This document shows positions 1 through 9,327 of a DNA stretch of 64,000 nucleotides, in pieces; positions within the stretch are counted from its first letter, which is position 1; every line of letters begins with the position of its first letter. The DNA lies in NCBI RefSeq assembly GCF_000308475.2, contig NZ_BAFT02000110.1, positions 248,001 through 312,000 of the forward strand, written 5' to 3'. This DNA comes from Nocardia brasiliensis NBRC 14402. Lineage in GTDB: Bacteria; Actinomycetota; Actinomycetes; Mycobacteriales; Mycobacteriaceae. The position numbers and the translations under genes were made by a program. The notes beneath the pieces were generated by a model. The model was given only the letters and a program-made list of their open reading frames with translations, made no database searches and was not told the origin of the DNA.

Positions 1-99
1 ACCGCGTGGCACTGGGCCACGATCGCGGGCTCGGCGCCCGAACCGGATATCGAACCGGTCGGGGCGCCGGTCACTCTGCACGAAGGACATCGGCTATGA
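1..99 (+). CDS. 3' end of an unidentified upstream gene (partial)
   Basis: The frame starting at base 1 is open for 32 codons and stops with TGA at 97-99, overlapping the ATG of the DAHP synthase gene at 96 by ATGA. The same overlap style joins most genes of the operon that follows, so I read this as the tail of another cluster gene that begins left of the window. The visible residues (rich in Pro, Glu and Val, ending GHRL) are too few to name a family. It shows that the left boundary of the biosynthetic cluster is not in this window. Confidence 0.5.
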   Translation, partial: TAWHWATIAGSAPEPDIEPVGAPVTLHEGHRL

Positions 100-1280
100 C
101 GTCGTCAGCGCAAATCCGAGCAGTGCCCGTCGCGGCGCAGCAACCACCGTGGGACGCACACCCGGACATCGGCCCGGTCCGTCAGACGTTGACCGTGCTG
201 CCGGAGCTGGTGCCGCCGTGGGAGATCCGGTCGCTGCTCGCCGCGCTGGCTCGCGTCGAACGCGGCGCCGCGCTGCTGCTGCACGTGGGTGAGTGCGCCG
301 AATTGTTCAGCATGGCCAGCCCCACCCATATCGATCGCAGGCTGCTGCTGTACCGGCGGCTGGCCGATCGGCTCGCCGAGCGCAGCGGCCGCGAGGTGGT
401 CCTGCTGGCGCGGATGGCCGGACAGCACGCGAAACCACGCAGCCAGCCCTACGAGACGTTGCCCGACGGCAGCCGGGTGCTGACCTACCGCGGCGACGCT
501 GTGAACGGTGTCGCCTGCTCCGCGGACGAGCGCGCCCCGGAACCGGCCCGGCTGTTGGAGAGTTACGGCCGTTCGCATCGCACCCTGGTCTACCTGCGCA
601 GGCATCAATACCTGGGCCGCCCGCTGTTCGTCTCACACGAGGCGCTGCTGCGCGACTACGAGGAGCCGCTGACCCGCGACCACGGCGTCCGGTACGCGGC
701 GAGCGCGCACCTGGTGTGGATCGGGGACCGGACCCGCGGGGCCGTGGACTGGCATATCAACTGGGCCGCGTCGATCGCCAATCCCGTTGCGGTGAAGCTC
801 GGTCCGACGACCGAGGCGCACGAGCTGACCGAGATAGTCCGCACACTGAACTGCCCACCGGTGCCGGGCCGGCTCGGCCTGATCGCACGGATGGGCGTCG
901 GCCACACCGACCGGTTGCGCGCCCTCACCGGTGCGCTGTCCGCCCTCGACGCGGCCGCGCTGTGGGTGTGTGATCCGATGCACGGCAACACCATTCGGGC
1001 GGGCGAACGCAAGACACGGCTGCTGCGCGATATGCGCGCCGAGATCACCGCGTTCGTGACGATCCTGACCGCGGCCGGTGTACACCCCGCGGGTCTGCAT
1101 CTCGAGGTCACCCCGGACCAGGTCCGCGAATGCGGCGCCGACCAACCGGACGCCGATCCGGGCGACGCGCCGCCGTGCGATCCGCGGCTGAATCCGGACC
1201 AGGCGACCACGATCATCGACCACTTCGCCGCGGAGCTGGCGGCTCGCGCGCTGACCACCGAGGAGAGGCGTTCATCATGA
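96..1280 (+). CDS. Class II 3-deoxy-7-phosphoheptulonate (DAHP) synthase
   Basis: Condenses phosphoenolpyruvate and erythrose 4-phosphate, the first step of the shikimate pathway, in the cytoplasm. The 394-residue product carries the class II signature CDPMHGNT at about residues 292-299 and the metal and phosphate ligands expected of the plant/PhzC type. It is shorter than housekeeping AroG, like the cluster-borne PhzC enzymes that escape aromatic feedback control (family knowledge). The start at 96 has a GAAGGA ribosome site at 82-87; a longer frame from base 6 has none. It overlaps both neighbours by ATGA, so it is translated with the aryl-acid genes. Likely job: to raise chorismate supply for 2,3-dihydroxybenzoate. 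Confidence 0.88.
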   Translation: MTSSAQIRAVPVAAQQPPWDAHPDIGPVRQTLTVLPELVPPWEIRSLLAALARVERGAALLLHVGECAELFSMASPTHIDRRLLLYRRLADRLAERSGREVVLLARMAGQHAKPRSQPYETLPDGSRVLTYRGDAVNGVACSADERAPEPARLLESYGRSHRTLVYLRRHQYLGRPLFVSHEALLRDYEEPLTRDHGVRYAASAHLVWIGDRTRGAVDWHINWAASIANPVAVKLGPTTEAHELTEIVRTLNCPPVPGRLGLIARMGVGHTDRLRALTGALSALDAAALWVCDPMHGNTIRAGERKTRLLRDMRAEITAFVTILTAAGVHPAGLHLEVTPDQVRECGADQPDADPGDAPPCDPRLNPDQATTIIDHFAAELAARALTTEERRSS

Positions 1281-2917
1281 CGCTCGACGGATTCACGCCC
1301 TGGCCAACGGATTTCGCCGCGCGATACCGCGAACTCGGCTACTGGGGCGCCGACACGCTGGCCGATCTGCCCCGACGCTGGGCCGAGACCTTCGGTGCCG
1401 CAACGGCGTTGGTGCATTTCGGCACCGGCGCACGGATGGACTACGCGGAACTCGATCGGCGCATCGACCGGATGGCGGCCGGGTTCCGGGCACACGGTAT
1501 CGAGGCGGGGGACCGGGTGGTGGTCCAGTTGCCCAATCATCCGGAGTTCGTCGTCACGGTGTTCGCCCTCATCCGGCGCGGCGCCATCCCGGTCTTCGCG
1601 CTGCTGGCGCACCGCGGCAACGAGATCCGGCATCTTTGTCGCAGCGTCGACGCCACGGGATTCGTCACGCCGGCGCGCTACCGCGGCTTCGATCATCGGG
1701 AACTCGCGGTGGACGCGCTGAAGAACTGTCCGAGCCTGCGTACGGTTTTCGTCGCCGGCGAAGCGGACGACGGGGTCGAGTCCGCGGTGTCGGACCGGTT
1801 CGTCGCGCTGGCCGAGGTCGACGCGGCGCCCGCCGCTTTTCCGGCGCCGCATCCGTCGGAGGTGGCCTTCTTCCTGTTGTCCGGCGGGACGACGGCGATG
1901 CCCAAGCTGATCGGCCGGACCCACTACGACTACTGCTATCAGACCCGCGTTCTCGCGGATCTGGTGCAGTTGACCGCGGGGGATGTCTATTTGGCGGCGC
2001 TGCCGGTGGAATTCAACTTCACCTGGGGATCTCCGGGGGTGGTGGGCACCCTGTGCCGCGGCGGCACCGTGGTGCTGGTCGACGACCCGAACCCGGACGA
2101 TTGCTTCGCCGCGATCGACCGGGAGCAGGTCACCGTCACCTCGCTGGTGCCCGCGATGGCTCAGCTGTGGCTGGAGATCGCGGAGCTGGAACCACCGCGG
2201 CTCTCGACGCTGCGCCTGCTGCAGATCGGTGGCGCACCGCTGCAACGCAGTGTCGCCGAACGTGTTTCGCCCACCCTGGGGTGTGCGCTGCAACAGGTGT
2301 TCGGCATGGCCGAGGGGTTGCTCAGCGTGACCCGGCTCGACGATCCCGTCGAGACCGTGCTCGGCACGCAGGGCCGGCCGATCTCGCCCGGTGACGAGAT
2401 CCGCCTCGTCGACGACGCCGATGCCGACGTGCCGCTCGGGCACACCGGCGAACTGCTCGCCCGCGGCCCGTACACGCTGCGCGGATATTTCCGAGCGCCG
2501 GACCACAATCGGAACGCCTTCACCCGGGACGGCTTCTTCCGGACCGGCGATCTGGCGCGCCTGAGCGCCGCGGGGAATCTCATGATCGAGGGGCGCCGCA
2601 AGGACATCGTGATCCGCGGCGGCAACAAGATCTCGGCCACCGAGCTGGAAGGGTATCTGCTCGCGCATCCCGCGGTCAGCCGGGTGGTCGTGGTACCGGT
2701 GCCCGATGTCGATCTCGGCGAGGCGACCTGCGCGTGCGTGCAACCGATCGCCGAGCCGCCCACGCTGTCGGAATTACGAGAGTTGTTGCAAAGCAGCGGT
2801 GTTGCAGAATACAAATGGCCCGATCGACTGGCGATCGTGACCGCGCTGCCGCTGACCGGCCTCGGCAAAGTCGACAAGGCTGCCCTGGCGCGAACTGTGC
2901 TCGCGGCGGGGCGGTGA
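1277..2917 (+). CDS. dhbE: 2,3-dihydroxybenzoate-AMP ligase (DhbE/EntE type)
   Basis: Activates an aryl acid with ATP and loads it on the phosphopantetheine arm of a carrier protein. The 546 residues show the ANL core LSGGTTAMPKL followed by RTH near residues 205-220, the aryl-specific segment with Asn247 before FTWGSPG, FRTGDL, and the C-terminal lysine in GLGKVDK. In DhbE the equivalent Asn reads the 2-hydroxyl of DHB (family knowledge), so 2,3-DHB is favoured, though a related aryl acid such as 3-hydroxyanthranilate is not excluded. AGGAGAGG at 1261-1268 precedes the ATG. The gene overlaps its neighbours by ATGA and GTGA. Its partner carrier is the next gene, and its substrate genes are at 17392-19972. 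Confidence 0.9.
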   Translation: MTLDGFTPWPTDFAARYRELGYWGADTLADLPRRWAETFGAATALVHFGTGARMDYAELDRRIDRMAAGFRAHGIEAGDRVVVQLPNHPEFVVTVFALIRRGAIPVFALLAHRGNEIRHLCRSVDATGFVTPARYRGFDHRELAVDALKNCPSLRTVFVAGEADDGVESAVSDRFVALAEVDAAPAAFPAPHPSEVAFFLLSGGTTAMPKLIGRTHYDYCYQTRVLADLVQLTAGDVYLAALPVEFNFTWGSPGVVGTLCRGGTVVLVDDPNPDDCFAAIDREQVTVTSLVPAMAQLWLEIAELEPPRLSTLRLLQIGGAPLQRSVAERVSPTLGCALQQVFGMAEGLLSVTRLDDPVETVLGTQGRPISPGDEIRLVDDADADVPLGHTGELLARGPYTLRGYFRAPDHNRNAFTRDGFFRTGDLARLSAAGNLMIEGRRKDIVIRGGNKISATELEGYLLAHPAVSRVVVVPVPDVDLGEATCACVQPIAEPPTLSELRELLQSSGVAEYKWPDRLAIVTALPLTGLGKVDKAALARTVLAAGR

Positions 2918-3171
2918 GCCGGGTGACCACACCGGACCTGCCCACCCTCGCCGAGGTACGAGCGCTCGTCGCGGACATGATCGGGACGACGCCGGAGGCG
3001 GTGCCGCTCGACGCCGATCTGCACGCGCTCGGCGTCACCTCGATCGGCATGATGCGCTTGGCCAATCGGTGGCGACGCGCCGGTATCAAGATCGCCTACG
3101 CAGATCTGGTGGCCGACCGGCGGCTGATCGCGTGGCGGCGATATCTGGCACCGGAACAGGAATCGCGATGA
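2914..3171 (+). CDS. Free-standing aryl carrier protein
   Basis: An 85-residue acyl/aryl carrier. The phosphopantetheine site is in LGVTSIGMM with the serine at residue 43 when the GTG at 2914 is used. That GTG overlaps the stop of the adenylating enzyme. In enterobactin-type systems this domain is fused to the C-terminus of isochorismatase (EntB). Here the isochorismatase at 17392 is a single domain, so the carrier has been split off and sits next to its loading enzyme. No condensation domain is visible anywhere in the window. The downstream partner that accepts the aryl group must be one of the unusual enzymes beside it or a gene to the left. Confidence 0.87.
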   Translation: MSRVTTPDLPTLAEVRALVADMIGTTPEAVPLDADLHALGVTSIGMMRLANRWRRAGIKIAYADLVADRRLIAWRRYLAPEQESR

Positions 3172-5366
3172 GCGGCACGGTATTCGAGGTTTCGGGCCTG
3201 GCCGCGAGCGTGGACATTCTCATCGATCGCTGGGGTATCCCGCACATCTACGCGACCACCGTCGACGACGTGTTCTTCGCCCAGGGGTTCAATGCCGCGC
3301 GGGACCGCCTGTTCCAGATCGATCTCTGGCGGCGAAAAGCCCTGGGCCAGTTGGCCGAGGTGTTCGGCCCGGATTACGTCGACGAGGATCGCGCGGCCCG
3401 CCTGCTGCTCTTTCGCGGCGAAATGGACGACGAGTGGCGGGCCTACGATCCGCACACCCGGGGCACGGTCGAACGATTCGTCGCGGGCATCAACGCTTAC
3501 CTCCACTGGCTCGACGTACACCCCGACCAGCTGCCGCCCGAATTCGGCCTGGCCGACTACCGGCCCGCGCGGTGGTCCGCCGCGGACGTGGTGCGACCAC
3601 GCGGGCACGCGCCCGCCTATGGACTGCTCGCGCAGCATCGCCGGGCCCTGGTCACCGCGGCCGCGGGCGTCGAAGCCGATCTCGTCCGCCAGCCGCTCGC
3701 GCGCGGCCACCGGCCGGTGGTCACCGCCGAGACCGTCCTCGATATTCCGGAGACGGTGCTGCGCGACTACCTGCTGGCCACCGGTCGGCCCGGGCCGCTG
3801 CCGGGGACCGCGTCGGGCAGCAACTGCTGGGCGGTGGCGGCGAACCGGACCGGCACCGGCCGCCCGGTGCTGGCCGCCGATCCGCATCGGGGCTACACCA
3901 CCCCCGCGCTGCGCTACCTGGCGCACCTGTCCGCGCCGGACCTCGACGTGATCGGTGCGGGCGAGCCCCAGACGCCGGGAATCACGCTCGGGCACAACGG
4001 CACCGCGGCGTTCGGATTCACGGTCTGCCCGATGGTCTCGGAGGAGCTGCTGGTCTGCGCACTCGATCGGGAGCCGATCAGCACGGTGTTCGAGACCATC
4101 GAGGTCCGCGACGAGCCGCCGCGCCGAGTCCCGCTGCGGTTCACCGCGCACGGGCCGGTACTGGACATCGATCCGCAGCGTGGCCGCTGCTACGTGCTGC
4201 GCACCACCTGGACCCAACCGGGCACCGCACCGTATTTCGGCAGTTTGGCCTACCTCACGGCCACCAGTTGGACCGAGTTCGACAAGGCGCTCGAATCGTG
4301 GCGGCTGCCCGGCGAGACCCATGTCTATGCCGACGTGGGCGGAACCATCGCGCGGCGCACCGCGGGGCTGATCCCACGGCGCGAGGCGGTCACCGGCCTG
4401 CTGCCCCGGCTCGCGCCTGCCGTCCCGGAGGCCGAAGGCTGGTTCGCCCCTGCGGATTTCGCGACGGCGGTGGATCCACCGGAGGGCTTCGTGGCAACCG
4501 CGAACCAGTGCAACGTGCCCGACGAACTGCCGCTGCCCACCTACGAGTGGCCCAGCGATGCGCGATATCGACGGATCGTCGAGGTGCTGTCGGCGCCGGG
4601 CGACCACGCCCTGGACGACAGCGCGCGCTTGCAAACCGATCTGCTGTCGGTCACCGCCCGTGCGGTCGTCGCGTTGCTGCGCGAGTCGGATTTCCCCGCC
4701 CCCGACCGTGTGCTCGCCGCCGCGCTGCGGCTGCTACGTGGCTGGGACGCCGTCGAATCGGCCGACTCGGCCGCCGCCGCGCTCTACGAGGTGTGGTGGA
4801 GCAGCAAGCTCGGGCCGGCGTTCGTCGCCGCGTGTGTGCCCGCCGCGGCGGTTCCGGCGATTGCGCGCCCGCACACCCAGGCCGTGCTGGACTGGCTACT
4901 CGATCCGCCCGATGCCGCCGAGCGGGACCGCCTCGTAGCGGTCACGCTGCGGGAGGCTTGGCACGAGGTCGCGGGCCTGATGGGCGCCGACCCCGCCGCA
5001 TGGGCATGGGGTCTGCTCCATCGAAGCCCGCAGCCGCACCTGTTCGAACATCTGGACTGTGCGCTCGGCGTCGAGCCGATGCCGGTGGGCGGCTCCGATT
5101 CGACCGTGGCGGCAGCCGCCTACGTGCCGCCGGACTTCAGCACGGAAATCGGTGCGTCGATCCGGCTGCTCATCGATGTGGGCGCGTGGGACAACTCCCG
5201 GTGCGTCAACACACCGGGCCAAGCGGGCGATCCGGGTAGCCCGCACTATCGGGATCTGCACAAAGCCTGGGGTACAGGCGATTACGTGCCGCTGCTGTAT
5301 ACCCGCGCCGCCGTGGAGCGCGCGACCGAACACCGTATCCGGCTGGAGCCGAGGGACCGGCCATGA
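3168..5366 (+). CDS. Penicillin-acylase-family Ntn hydrolase, cytoplasmic type
   Basis: A 732-residue member of the penicillin/AHL acylase family, which cleaves or forms amide bonds after self-cleavage that exposes an N-terminal serine. The conserved GSN-x-W motif places the nucleophile at Ser218, giving an alpha part of about 217 and a beta part of about 515 residues. Unlike classical members it has no signal peptide: the start MSGTVFEV at 3168 overlaps the carrier stop by ATGA. It therefore acts inside the cell. Lying between an aryl carrier gene and a lyase gene, it may hydrolyse or transfer an aroyl amide of the pathway; export-linked maturation or self-protection are alternatives. The substrate is not predictable from sequence. 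Confidence 0.85.
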   Translation: MSGTVFEVSGLAASVDILIDRWGIPHIYATTVDDVFFAQGFNAARDRLFQIDLWRRKALGQLAEVFGPDYVDEDRAARLLLFRGEMDDEWRAYDPHTRGTVERFVAGINAYLHWLDVHPDQLPPEFGLADYRPARWSAADVVRPRGHAPAYGLLAQHRRALVTAAAGVEADLVRQPLARGHRPVVTAETVLDIPETVLRDYLLATGRPGPLPGTASGSNCWAVAANRTGTGRPVLAADPHRGYTTPALRYLAHLSAPDLDVIGAGEPQTPGITLGHNGTAAFGFTVCPMVSEELLVCALDREPISTVFETIEVRDEPPRRVPLRFTAHGPVLDIDPQRGRCYVLRTTWTQPGTAPYFGSLAYLTATSWTEFDKALESWRLPGETHVYADVGGTIARRTAGLIPRREAVTGLLPRLAPAVPEAEGWFAPADFATAVDPPEGFVATANQCNVPDELPLPTYEWPSDARYRRIVEVLSAPGDHALDDSARLQTDLLSVTARAVVALLRESDFPAPDRVLAAALRLLRGWDAVESADSAAAALYEVWWSSKLGPAFVAACVPAAAVPAIARPHTQAVLDWLLDPPDAAERDRLVAVTLREAWHEVAGLMGADPAAWAWGLLHRSPQPHLFEHLDCALGVEPMPVGGSDSTVAAAAYVPPDFSTEIGASIRLLIDVGAWDNSRCVNTPGQAGDPGSPHYRDLHKAWGTGDYVPLLYTRAAVERATEHRIRLEPRDRP

Positions 5367-6646
5367 GCCATTCCTTCGCCCTCGCGGACATGGCCGCGCT
5401 GTGGACCGAACAGGCGCGCTACGACACCTGGACGCGGGTCGAGATCCTGGTCGCCGAGGCGCAATCGGCGATCGGGCGCGTGCCGGCGGACGCCGTCGCG
5501 GACATCCGCCGCGCACCGGCCCCGGCGGCGGCCCGGGTGCGCGAACTGATCGCCGAACGAGATCACGAGGTGCTGTCCTATCTCGCCGCGTTCTGCGACC
5601 CGATCCCGGCGGCTTCGGCGCGCTGGGTGCACCTGGGGATGACCAGCTATGACCTGGTCGATACCGCACTGGGCCATACGCTCGCCCAGGCCGCCGACCT
5701 GATCCTCGATCAGGCGCGCCGGTTGCGTCGCGTCCTGGCGGACCTCGCAGCCGCGCAGTGGGAGACGCCCTGTGTCGGCCGTACCCATGGCATCCACGCC
5801 GAGCCGACGACTTTCGGGCACAAGCTGGCCGGATTCGTCTTCGCCGTGGATCGTTCGGTCCGGCGCTTGGTCGCGGCCCGGGAAGCAGTGGCGGTCGGCA
5901 CCATCTCCGGCGCGGTCGGCACCTACTCGTTGATCGATCCGGCCGTGGAACGAATTGTCTGCGAACGGCTTTCGCTGGCTGTCGAACCGGCACCGAGCCA
6001 GGTCGTGGCGCGGGACCGGCACGCCGAGCTGGTACAGGCGGTGGCTCTGCTCGGGGCGTGCGTCGAGCAATTGGGTCTCGAGTTGCGGCTGTTGCAGCGC
6101 ACCGAGATCCGCGAGGTCGAGGAGCGCCGGACCAGTGCCTACCAGGGGTCGAGCGCGATGCCGCACAAGCGCAATCCCACCGGCAGCGAGCGCCTGTGCG
6201 GGCTGGCCCGGGTCCTGCGCGGTCAGGTCGCGCCGTTCCTGGAGAACGTGGCGCTGTGGCACGAACGGGATCTGGCGCACGCCGCCGTGGAACGGGTCCT
6301 GCTGCCCGAGATTCTCACCCTCGGTCACTACCAGGCGGCGCTGGCCGCCGATCTGGTCGAAACCCTCGAGGTGCGCCCGGATCGGATGCGCGCGGCGCTG
6401 GCGGCGACCCATGGGCTGATCTACAGCTCGCCGGTGCTGGCCGCCCTGCTGCGCGACGGAATGGACCGCGAAAAGGCCTACCGGACCGTCCAAGCCGCGG
6501 CCGGCCGCGTGACACGGGGTGAGCTGGACTTCGGCAGCGCGCTGGCCGAGGCCGGTGTCACCGCCGAAGTGCGGGAGCCCGAACGGTTTCCACTCGATCA
6601 CGGGGTCGTCCTGCGGCGCCTGCGCGCCCTCGACCTCACCACCTGA
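5363..6646 (+). CDS. Adenylosuccinate-lyase-like enzyme of the fumarase/aspartase superfamily
   Basis: A 427-residue protein with the superfamily signature SSAMPHKRNP (Met at residue 266), the THGIHAEPT histidine segment near residue 140, and the N-terminal TSYDLVDTAL segment. These are the marks of PurB-type lyases, which eliminate fumarate from an N-succinyl group. It is translationally coupled (ATGA) to the acylase gene, so it is not likely to be the housekeeping purB, which normally sits with purine genes. In other pathways such lyases release fumarate after aspartate has donated its nitrogen (established for several families). I infer a similar amine-transfer or elimination step on the aryl intermediate. 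Confidence 0.82.
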   Translation: MSHSFALADMAALWTEQARYDTWTRVEILVAEAQSAIGRVPADAVADIRRAPAPAAARVRELIAERDHEVLSYLAAFCDPIPAASARWVHLGMTSYDLVDTALGHTLAQAADLILDQARRLRRVLADLAAAQWETPCVGRTHGIHAEPTTFGHKLAGFVFAVDRSVRRLVAAREAVAVGTISGAVGTYSLIDPAVERIVCERLSLAVEPAPSQVVARDRHAELVQAVALLGACVEQLGLELRLLQRTEIREVEERRTSAYQGSSAMPHKRNPTGSERLCGLARVLRGQVAPFLENVALWHERDLAHAAVERVLLPEILTLGHYQAALAADLVETLEVRPDRMRAALAATHGLIYSSPVLAALLRDGMDREKAYRTVQAAAGRVTRGELDFGSALAEAGVTAEVREPERFPLDHGVVLRRLRALDLTT

Positions 6647-6671
6647 ACCACGGAAGAAGGTACCGGACCGA

Positions 6672-7304
6672 ATGACGATCACATTGCCCGCCGTCGCATG
6701 GCAGACCCCCGCGACCTTGACCGGCGAACTCGTACAACTGGAGCCGATCGGATTACCGCACGCCGCCGACCTGCTGGCGATCGCCGAAGACGAGGTGTTC
6801 GAGCATCTTTCGATCACCCGGCCGCGAGACCGCGAAGCCGCCGACGGAATGGTGCGGACCATCCTGGACAGCTGCGCCGCGGGCAACCGGGTGTGCTGGG
6901 TCCAGCGCGATATCCGGGACAGGCGCGCCGCGCCGGTGGCTGGGACCACCTCCTACTACGAGATCAGCCCGGTGAATCGCAGTGTGGCAATCGGATTCAC
7001 CTGGCTGGGTCGGGCGTGGTGGGGGACCGGCATCAACGTCGAGTCGAAGCTGCTCCTGCTGCGGCGGGCCTTCGACGAACTCGGCGCCGTCCGCGTCGTC
7101 TGGCACACCGATATTCGCAATGTGCGGGCCCAGCGCGCGATCGAAGGTCTCGGCGCGCAACGCGAAGGCGTGCTGCGCAAACACAAGCGCCGCCCCGACG
7201 GCAGCTGGCGCGACACCGTCCAATACGCGGTGACCGACGACGAGTGGCCCGCCGTCCGGCAGCGGCTCACCCGACGGCTGGGCGATGCCGCGCAGGGCCA
7301 CTGA
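6672..7304 (+). CDS. GNAT-family N-acetyltransferase (RimJ/RimL type)
   Basis: A 210-residue acyl-CoA-dependent transferase. Motif A of the fold is seen around GRAWWGTGINVESKLLLL, and the NVRAQRAIEGLGAQREGVLRKH tail is split here only for description: it is typical of the RimJ/RimL branch. The ATG at 6672 follows an AGAAGG element 9-15 bases upstream. It lies 25 bases after the lyase gene and 23 bases before the mevalonate genes, inside the same operon. It could acylate an amine of the product or of an intermediate. The acyl group and acceptor are unknown. Confidence 0.78.
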   Translation: MTITLPAVAWQTPATLTGELVQLEPIGLPHAADLLAIAEDEVFEHLSITRPRDREAADGMVRTILDSCAAGNRVCWVQRDIRDRRAAPVAGTTSYYEISPVNRSVAIGFTWLGRAWWGTGINVESKLLLLRRAFDELGAVRVVWHTDIRNVRAQRAIEGLGAQREGVLRKHKRRPDGSWRDTVQYAVTDDEWPAVRQRLTRRLGDAAQGH

Positions 7305-7327
7305 GCGTCTACAGGAAGGTCAGGAGG

Positions 7328-8311
7328 ATGCGCGAACATCCGATCGGTATCGGCTTCGCCCACGGGAAAGTCGTTCTCTTCGGTGAGCACGCCGTGCTGT
7401 ACGGCGTTGCGGCGGCCGCGATTCCGGTCAAGCAGCTCACCATGCAGGTGACCGCCTCGCTGTCGGCGGCCGACGACGAATGCTGGGTCACCTTCGCCGG
7501 GCCCGGCGCCCTGCCCGCGGTCGATCCGCGCCGCCCGGCCGGCGCGCCGATGCGGGTGCTCGTGTCGAATACGCTCGCGGCGCTCGGCAGCCGGCACCGT
7601 GGCGTGAATCTCGTGGTGGACTGCGGCATTCCGCAGGCGCGGGGCCTCGGCTCCAGTGCGGCGGGCGCGCGGGCGGTCGTGCTGGCACTGGCGGATCTGC
7701 TCGATCGGCATATCGAGCCGGAGGTCTGCCACTATCTGATCCAGTCGTCCGAGCAAGCGGTGCACGGGAAGTCGAGCGGCGTCGACGCGGCCGCCGTCGC
7801 GGCGTCCCGGCCGATCCTGTTCCGCGACGGGGTCGCGACCGACCTCGCATGGGGTGTCGACGCGCTCGTCGTGATCGCCGACAGCGGCGTCGCGGCCAGT
7901 ACCCAGGACGCGGTCGGGCAACTACGCCGGCGGTTCGAACAGCACCCCGGCCGGCAGGCGGAGTTCGTGGACCGGGCACTCCGGATCGTGCGCGCGGCCA
8001 CGGACGAGCTGGCGCGTGGCGATCTCGACGCCGTGGGCCGGGCCTTCACCCGGAACCATGAGCTGTTGCGCGACGTCGAGCTGAGCAGTGCGGCTTTGGA
8101 CGCTCTGGTGGACAGCGCGGTAGCCGCGGGCAGCCCGGGCGCCAAACTCACCGGCGGCGGACTGGGCGGATGTGTGCTCGCGCTGGCGCGAGATCTGCCG
8201 CAGGCGAGCGAGATCGCCACGGCGTTCCGGCGCGCCGGCGCCACGGCGACATGGACGGTAGCGCCCGGCCGGGTGCTGAGTATGCCCGAATTCGACGGGA
8301 GCCGACCGTGA
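7328..8311 (+). CDS. mvaK1: Mevalonate kinase
   Basis: Phosphorylates mevalonate at O5. The 327 residues show the GHMP ATP loop GLGSSAAG at 106-113, the HGKSSGVD segment, and the C-terminal KLTGGGLGGC loop of mevalonate kinases. An AGGAAGG ribosome site at 7313-7319 fits the ATG at 7328. It is the first gene of a block of six mevalonate genes whose order (kinase, decarboxylase, phosphomevalonate kinase, type 2 isomerase, reductase, synthase) is the same as in the Streptomyces CL190 cluster. Actinobacteria make housekeeping isoprenoids by the MEP route, so this block supplies a dedicated terpenoid pool. Confidence 0.93.
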   Translation: MREHPIGIGFAHGKVVLFGEHAVLYGVAAAAIPVKQLTMQVTASLSAADDECWVTFAGPGALPAVDPRRPAGAPMRVLVSNTLAALGSRHRGVNLVVDCGIPQARGLGSSAAGARAVVLALADLLDRHIEPEVCHYLIQSSEQAVHGKSSGVDAAAVAASRPILFRDGVATDLAWGVDALVVIADSGVAASTQDAVGQLRRRFEQHPGRQAEFVDRALRIVRAATDELARGDLDAVGRAFTRNHELLRDVELSSAALDALVDSAVAAGSPGAKLTGGGLGGCVLALARDLPQASEIATAFRRAGATATWTVAPGRVLSMPEFDGSRP

Positions 8312-9327
8312 CTCGCGGTGCGGCGGCCGGGCGGTCGGCCACGGCGGTCGCGCACCCGAATATCGCGTTGATCAAGTACTGGGGCAAGCGCGACGAGGAG
8401 TTGATGCTCCCCGCGACCGACAGCCTGTCGATGACCTTGGACATCTATCCCACGACCACGACGGTGCGGATGCTGCCCACGGCAGACCGCGATGACGTGT
8501 ACCTCGACGGGCAGCCGGCCGTGGGTGCGGCGGCCGCCCGGGTCGTGCGGTTCCTCGATGTCCTGCGCGCGGCGGCGGGCCGTCCGGATCGCGTCCGCGT
8601 CGATTCGCGCAACACCGTGCCGACGAGCGCCGGATTGGCTTCTTCGGCCGCCGGATTCGCCGCGCTGGCCCTGGCCGGCGCCGCCGTCTTCGGCCTCGAC
8701 CCGGACCCCACCGCGGTGTCCCGGCTGGCCCGGCGCGGGTCCGGCTCCGCCAGCCGGTCGCTGTTCGGCGGCTTCGCCATCTGGCATGCGGGGGAGGGCG
8801 ACGGCGCGGCCGGGGACCGGTCCTCCTACGCCGCGGCCATCGACGGCGACGCGCTCGACGCGGCGCTGGTCGTGGCCCTGGTCGACACGGGGCCGAAGGT
8901 GATCTCGAGCCGGGAGGCGATGCGCCGGACGGTCGATACCTCGCCCCTGTACCCGGCGTGGGTCGACGCGAGCAAACCGGACCTGGTCGAGATGCGCGAA
9001 GCCATTGCGGCGGGCGATCTGCCGGTGGTCGGAGAGATCGCGGAACGCAACGCGTTGGGCATGCACGCGGTCATGCTGACCGCGCGGCCCGCCGTGCGGT
9101 ATCTCACCGCCGCGTCGTGGACCGTCATCGACCGCGTCGAAACGCTACGCCGCCGCGGTGTCTGCGCGCACGTCACGATCGACGCCGGGCCGAACGTCAA
9201 AGTGCTCTGCGCACGCGCGGATGCCGCTCAGGTAGCGCGGGCACTCGCCGAACTCGACTGCATCAAAACCATCGCCGTCGCCGAGCCCGGCCCCGGCGCG
9301 CGGCTGATCGCCGGGGGACAGCCGTGA
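8308..9327 (+). CDS. mvaD: Diphosphomevalonate decarboxylase
   Basis: Converts mevalonate diphosphate to isopentenyl diphosphate with ATP and loss of CO2. The N-terminal HPNIALIKYWGKRD block, the SAGLASSAAGFAALA loop and the SGSASRSLFGGF segment are diagnostic for this enzyme. The GTG start at 8308 overlaps the stop of mevalonate kinase (GTGA); the product has 339 residues, the usual length. Translational coupling on both sides suggests matched amounts of the three GHMP kinases. Confidence 0.94.
   Translation: MTRGAAAGRSATAVAHPNIALIKYWGKRDEELMLPATDSLSMTLDIYPTTTTVRMLPTADRDDVYLDGQPAVGAAAARVVRFLDVLRAAAGRPDRVRVDSRNTVPTSAGLASSAAGFAALALAGAAVFGLDPDPTAVSRLARRGSGSASRSLFGGFAIWHAGEGDGAAGDRSSYAAAIDGDALDAALVVALVDTGPKVISSREAMRRTVDTSPLYPAWVDASKPDLVEMREAIAAGDLPVVGEIAERNALGMHAVMLTARPAVRYLTAASWTVIDRVETLRRRGVCAHVTIDAGPNVKVLCARADAAQVARALAELDCIKTIAVAEPGPGARLIAGGQP

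Noticed and set aside
656..2743. Long minus-strand open frame of 695 codons opposite the DAHP synthase and ligase genes
   Set aside because: It is a shadow of two well-supported + strand genes, rich in Arg, His and Gln, with no motifs or ribosome site.
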